From an uncultured Ruminococcus sp. (GTDB taxonomy: Bacteria; Bacillota; Clostridia; Oscillospirales; Acutalibacteraceae): a stretch of 6,267 nucleotides of DNA. Every line of letters starts with the position of its first letter. The first letter of the stretch is position 1. The notes under the pieces are model-generated. The model saw only the letters and a program-made list of their open reading frames with translations. It was not told the DNA's origin and did no database searches. The stretch spans positions 1 through 6,267 of the forward strand of contig CADCOF010000125.1 in assembly GCA_902802975.1 (NCBI GenBank), written 5' to 3'. Below, piece after piece: positions 5,255 through 6,267 of this stretch. The position numbers were made by a program, and so were the translations under genes.

Positions 5255-6069
5255 TCGTCGTCAGCCTCCTCATCACCGATAGCAAGCAGTGCTTCTCTGT
5301 TGATTTCGTCAGTTGAAACATCGGGTATCTCTTCTGCTATCTCGTCCGGAATCTTCTGAAGGTCTTCCTCGGATATCTCGATCGGAACTTCCGCTTTTTC
5401 TGCGGTAACGCCGCTGTCGGACGCTATTTTTCCGTCCTGTATTTCAATAACTCTGTTTTTGAATCTGTGAACCAGTTCATGCTCATGAGTAACGACAATT
5501 ATCGTCGTGCCCTGTTTGTTTATCTCGTTGAGCAGTTCAATGATCTCAAATGACATTTCCGGGTCAATATTTCCCGTAGGCTCGTCTGCAATGATCAGCG
5601 TAGGATTATTCACCAAAGCACGTGCAAGACTTACTCGCTGCTGCTCGCCGCCAGACAATTCTGCCGGACGGTTCTGCGCTTTGTCGCGCAGACCCACAAG
5701 ACCCAAAATATAATTAACTCTCTTTTTGACAGCCGCAGGCCGCGCCCCGATAACTCTCATGGCAAACGCCACATTGTCAAAAACAGACATCTTGTCTATG
5801 AGTCGAAAGTCCTGAAAGACAATGCCCATTGTTCTGCGAAGATACGGAACTTTTCTTCGCTTCATGTGAGTAATATCTTCTCCGTTAACTATTATTGTAC
5901 CTGAAGTAGGCTCTTCCTCCTTCATGATAAGCTTCAAAAAGGTACTTTTGCCCGCGCCCGACGCGCCTACCATGAACACAAATTCACCCTTTCCGATATT
6001 GATGTTCACATCATTGAGCGCGCTCGTTCCGTTGGGGTATACTTTTGAAACATTTTTAAACTGTATCAT
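5251..6069 (-). CDS. ftsE: Cell division ATP-binding protein FtsE
   Basis: From ATG 6069 the protein has 272 residues. All ABC motifs are intact: Walker A GASGAGKST (35-43), Q-loop Q86 in VFQDFRLI, signature LSGGEQQR (138-145), Walker B LIIADEP with catalytic E163, and the switch H195 in VVTHEHELV. LLDK-like FRLIDKMSVFDNVAF and the opening MIQFKNVSKVYPNG are typical of FtsE, which binds and hydrolyses ATP at the membrane to drive FtsX. FtsE is usually about 220-230 residues; here roughly 55 extra, mostly acidic residues follow the ABC core. The start at 6069 matches family N-termini, although its best Shine-Dalgarno-like stretch (AAAGGTGG) is about 13 bases away. An in-frame ATG at 6120 would add 17 residues with no family counterpart and has no ribosome site. 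ftsE appears to be first in the ftsE-ftsX-M23 cluster. Confidence 0.95.
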   Translation of the reverse strand: MIQFKNVSKVYPNGTSALNDVNINIGKGEFVFMVGASGAGKSTFLKLIMKEEEPTSGTIIVNGEDITHMKRRKVPYLRRTMGIVFQDFRLIDKMSVFDNVAFAMRVIGARPAAVKKRVNYILGLVGLRDKAQNRPAELSGGEQQRVSLARALVNNPTLIIADEPTGNIDPEMSFEIIELLNEINKQGTTIIVVTHEHELVHRFKNRVIEIQDGKIASDSGVTAEKAEVPIEISEEDLQKIPDEIAEEIPDVSTDEINREALLAIGDEEADDE

Positions 6070-6134
6070 AGTGTAATATTCGCCACCTTTTTTTAGTATG
6101 CTCCTAATACTGCAGATCATTCACACACAGCTGT

Positions 6135-6176
6135 AAAGCACGATGCAGAGTGACGCATTCTTGCATCTGATGCTTT
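6135..6176. repeat. Nested hairpin upstream of ftsE
   Basis: On the + strand AAAGCA (6135-6140) pairs with TGCTTT (6171-6176). Inside, GATGCA (6142-6147) pairs with TGCATC (6162-6167) around a 14-base loop. The twelve base pairs are interrupted only by a 1/3 internal loop. There is no T-run suited to a terminator. It falls in the ftsE upstream region, where I find no convincing promoter hexamers. Confidence 0.6.
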
Positions 6177-6217
6177 TGGTTTGTGACATACTCCCGCCGC
6201 CTACGCTTCGCTTAGAG

Positions 6218-6259
6218 GGTGCGGGTCTCCTGTGGAGACCTTTGCAAAGCAAAAGCACC
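6218..6259. repeat. Branched palindromic element at the right edge
   Basis: GGTGC (6218-6222) can pair with GCACC (6255-6259), enclosing two adjacent perfect hairpins: GGTCTCC-TGT-GGAGACC (6224-6240) and TTTGC-AAA-GCAAA (6241-6253). The design suggests a structured leader RNA or an intergenic palindromic repeat. No coding frame or known RNA family is recognised, and the element may extend beyond the window. Confidence 0.6.
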
Positions 6260-6267
6260 GACCGAGC

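Noticed and set aside
6070..6120. ATG at 6120 as start of FtsE
   Set aside because: The extra 17 residues have no FtsE counterpart, no RBS precedes this ATG, and M at 6069 begins the family-typical MIQFKNVSKVYPNG.
6070..6134. Promoter for ftsE (for example TTTACA with GTATTA or CATACT)
   Set aside because: Spacings are about 21 bases or the hexamers are poor. I could not support a specific promoter.
6218..6259. Branched palindromes as a tRNA or known riboswitch
   Set aside because: There is no anticodon arm, T-loop or CCA-type acceptor, and no riboswitch core that I recognise.

Overview
The window looks like chromosomal DNA from a low-to-moderate GC gut- or rumen-type Clostridia. The nearest style I recognise is Ruminococcus / [Eubacterium] siraeum-like Oscillospiraceae. 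The reasons are a type I dockerin (a cellulosome or amylosome docking module), Ser-Asp-Thr acidic linkers in two unrelated proteins, strong Gram-positive Shine-Dalgarno sites, and an ftsE-ftsX-M23 hydrolase-S41 gene order typical of Firmicutes. The species assignment is inference.

Layout. Positions 1-364 (+) hold the 3' end of a dockerin-bearing extracellular protein, made of an SDVEIDTE octapeptide array followed by the dockerin. It ends at a strong hairpin terminator (423-461). Every other gene lies on the minus strand and is read from right to left. These are ftsE (6069-5251), ftsX (5254-4355, ATGA overlap with ftsE), a secreted coiled-coil M23 murein hydrolase of the PcsB/CwlO/EnvC type (4365-2776, TTG start overlapping the end of ftsX), an S41 carboxyl-terminal-processing-protease homologue (2576-1329) with its own promoter and a GNRA-loop terminator, and a tatD metal-dependent hydrolase gene (1243-467, GTG start). 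The right edge (6070-6267) is non-coding and rich in nested palindromes.

How the genes work together. FtsE (ATPase) and FtsX (membrane subunit) form the transmembrane switch that, in characterised bacteria, acts through a coiled-coil partner to control peptidoglycan hydrolysis. The M23 protein encoded next has the expected secreted coiled-coil plus LytM architecture and an intact zinc site, so the three form a coherent cell-wall cleavage module. The S41 protein sits where clostridial genomes often carry a CtpA/CtpB protease. By my alignment it has lost the catalytic Ser, the catalytic Lys and the PDZ domain, and has gained a long acidic tail.

The most interesting points are this apparent S41 pseudoprotease beside FtsEX-hydrolase, a Cys/Gly-rich insertion and an Ala-Ser pentapeptide linker in the hydrolase, the acidic FtsE tail, the DNA-level homogeneous repeat array in the dockerin protein, and the palindromic element upstream of ftsE. 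I see no CRISPR array, tRNA, rRNA, insertion sequence or defence system.
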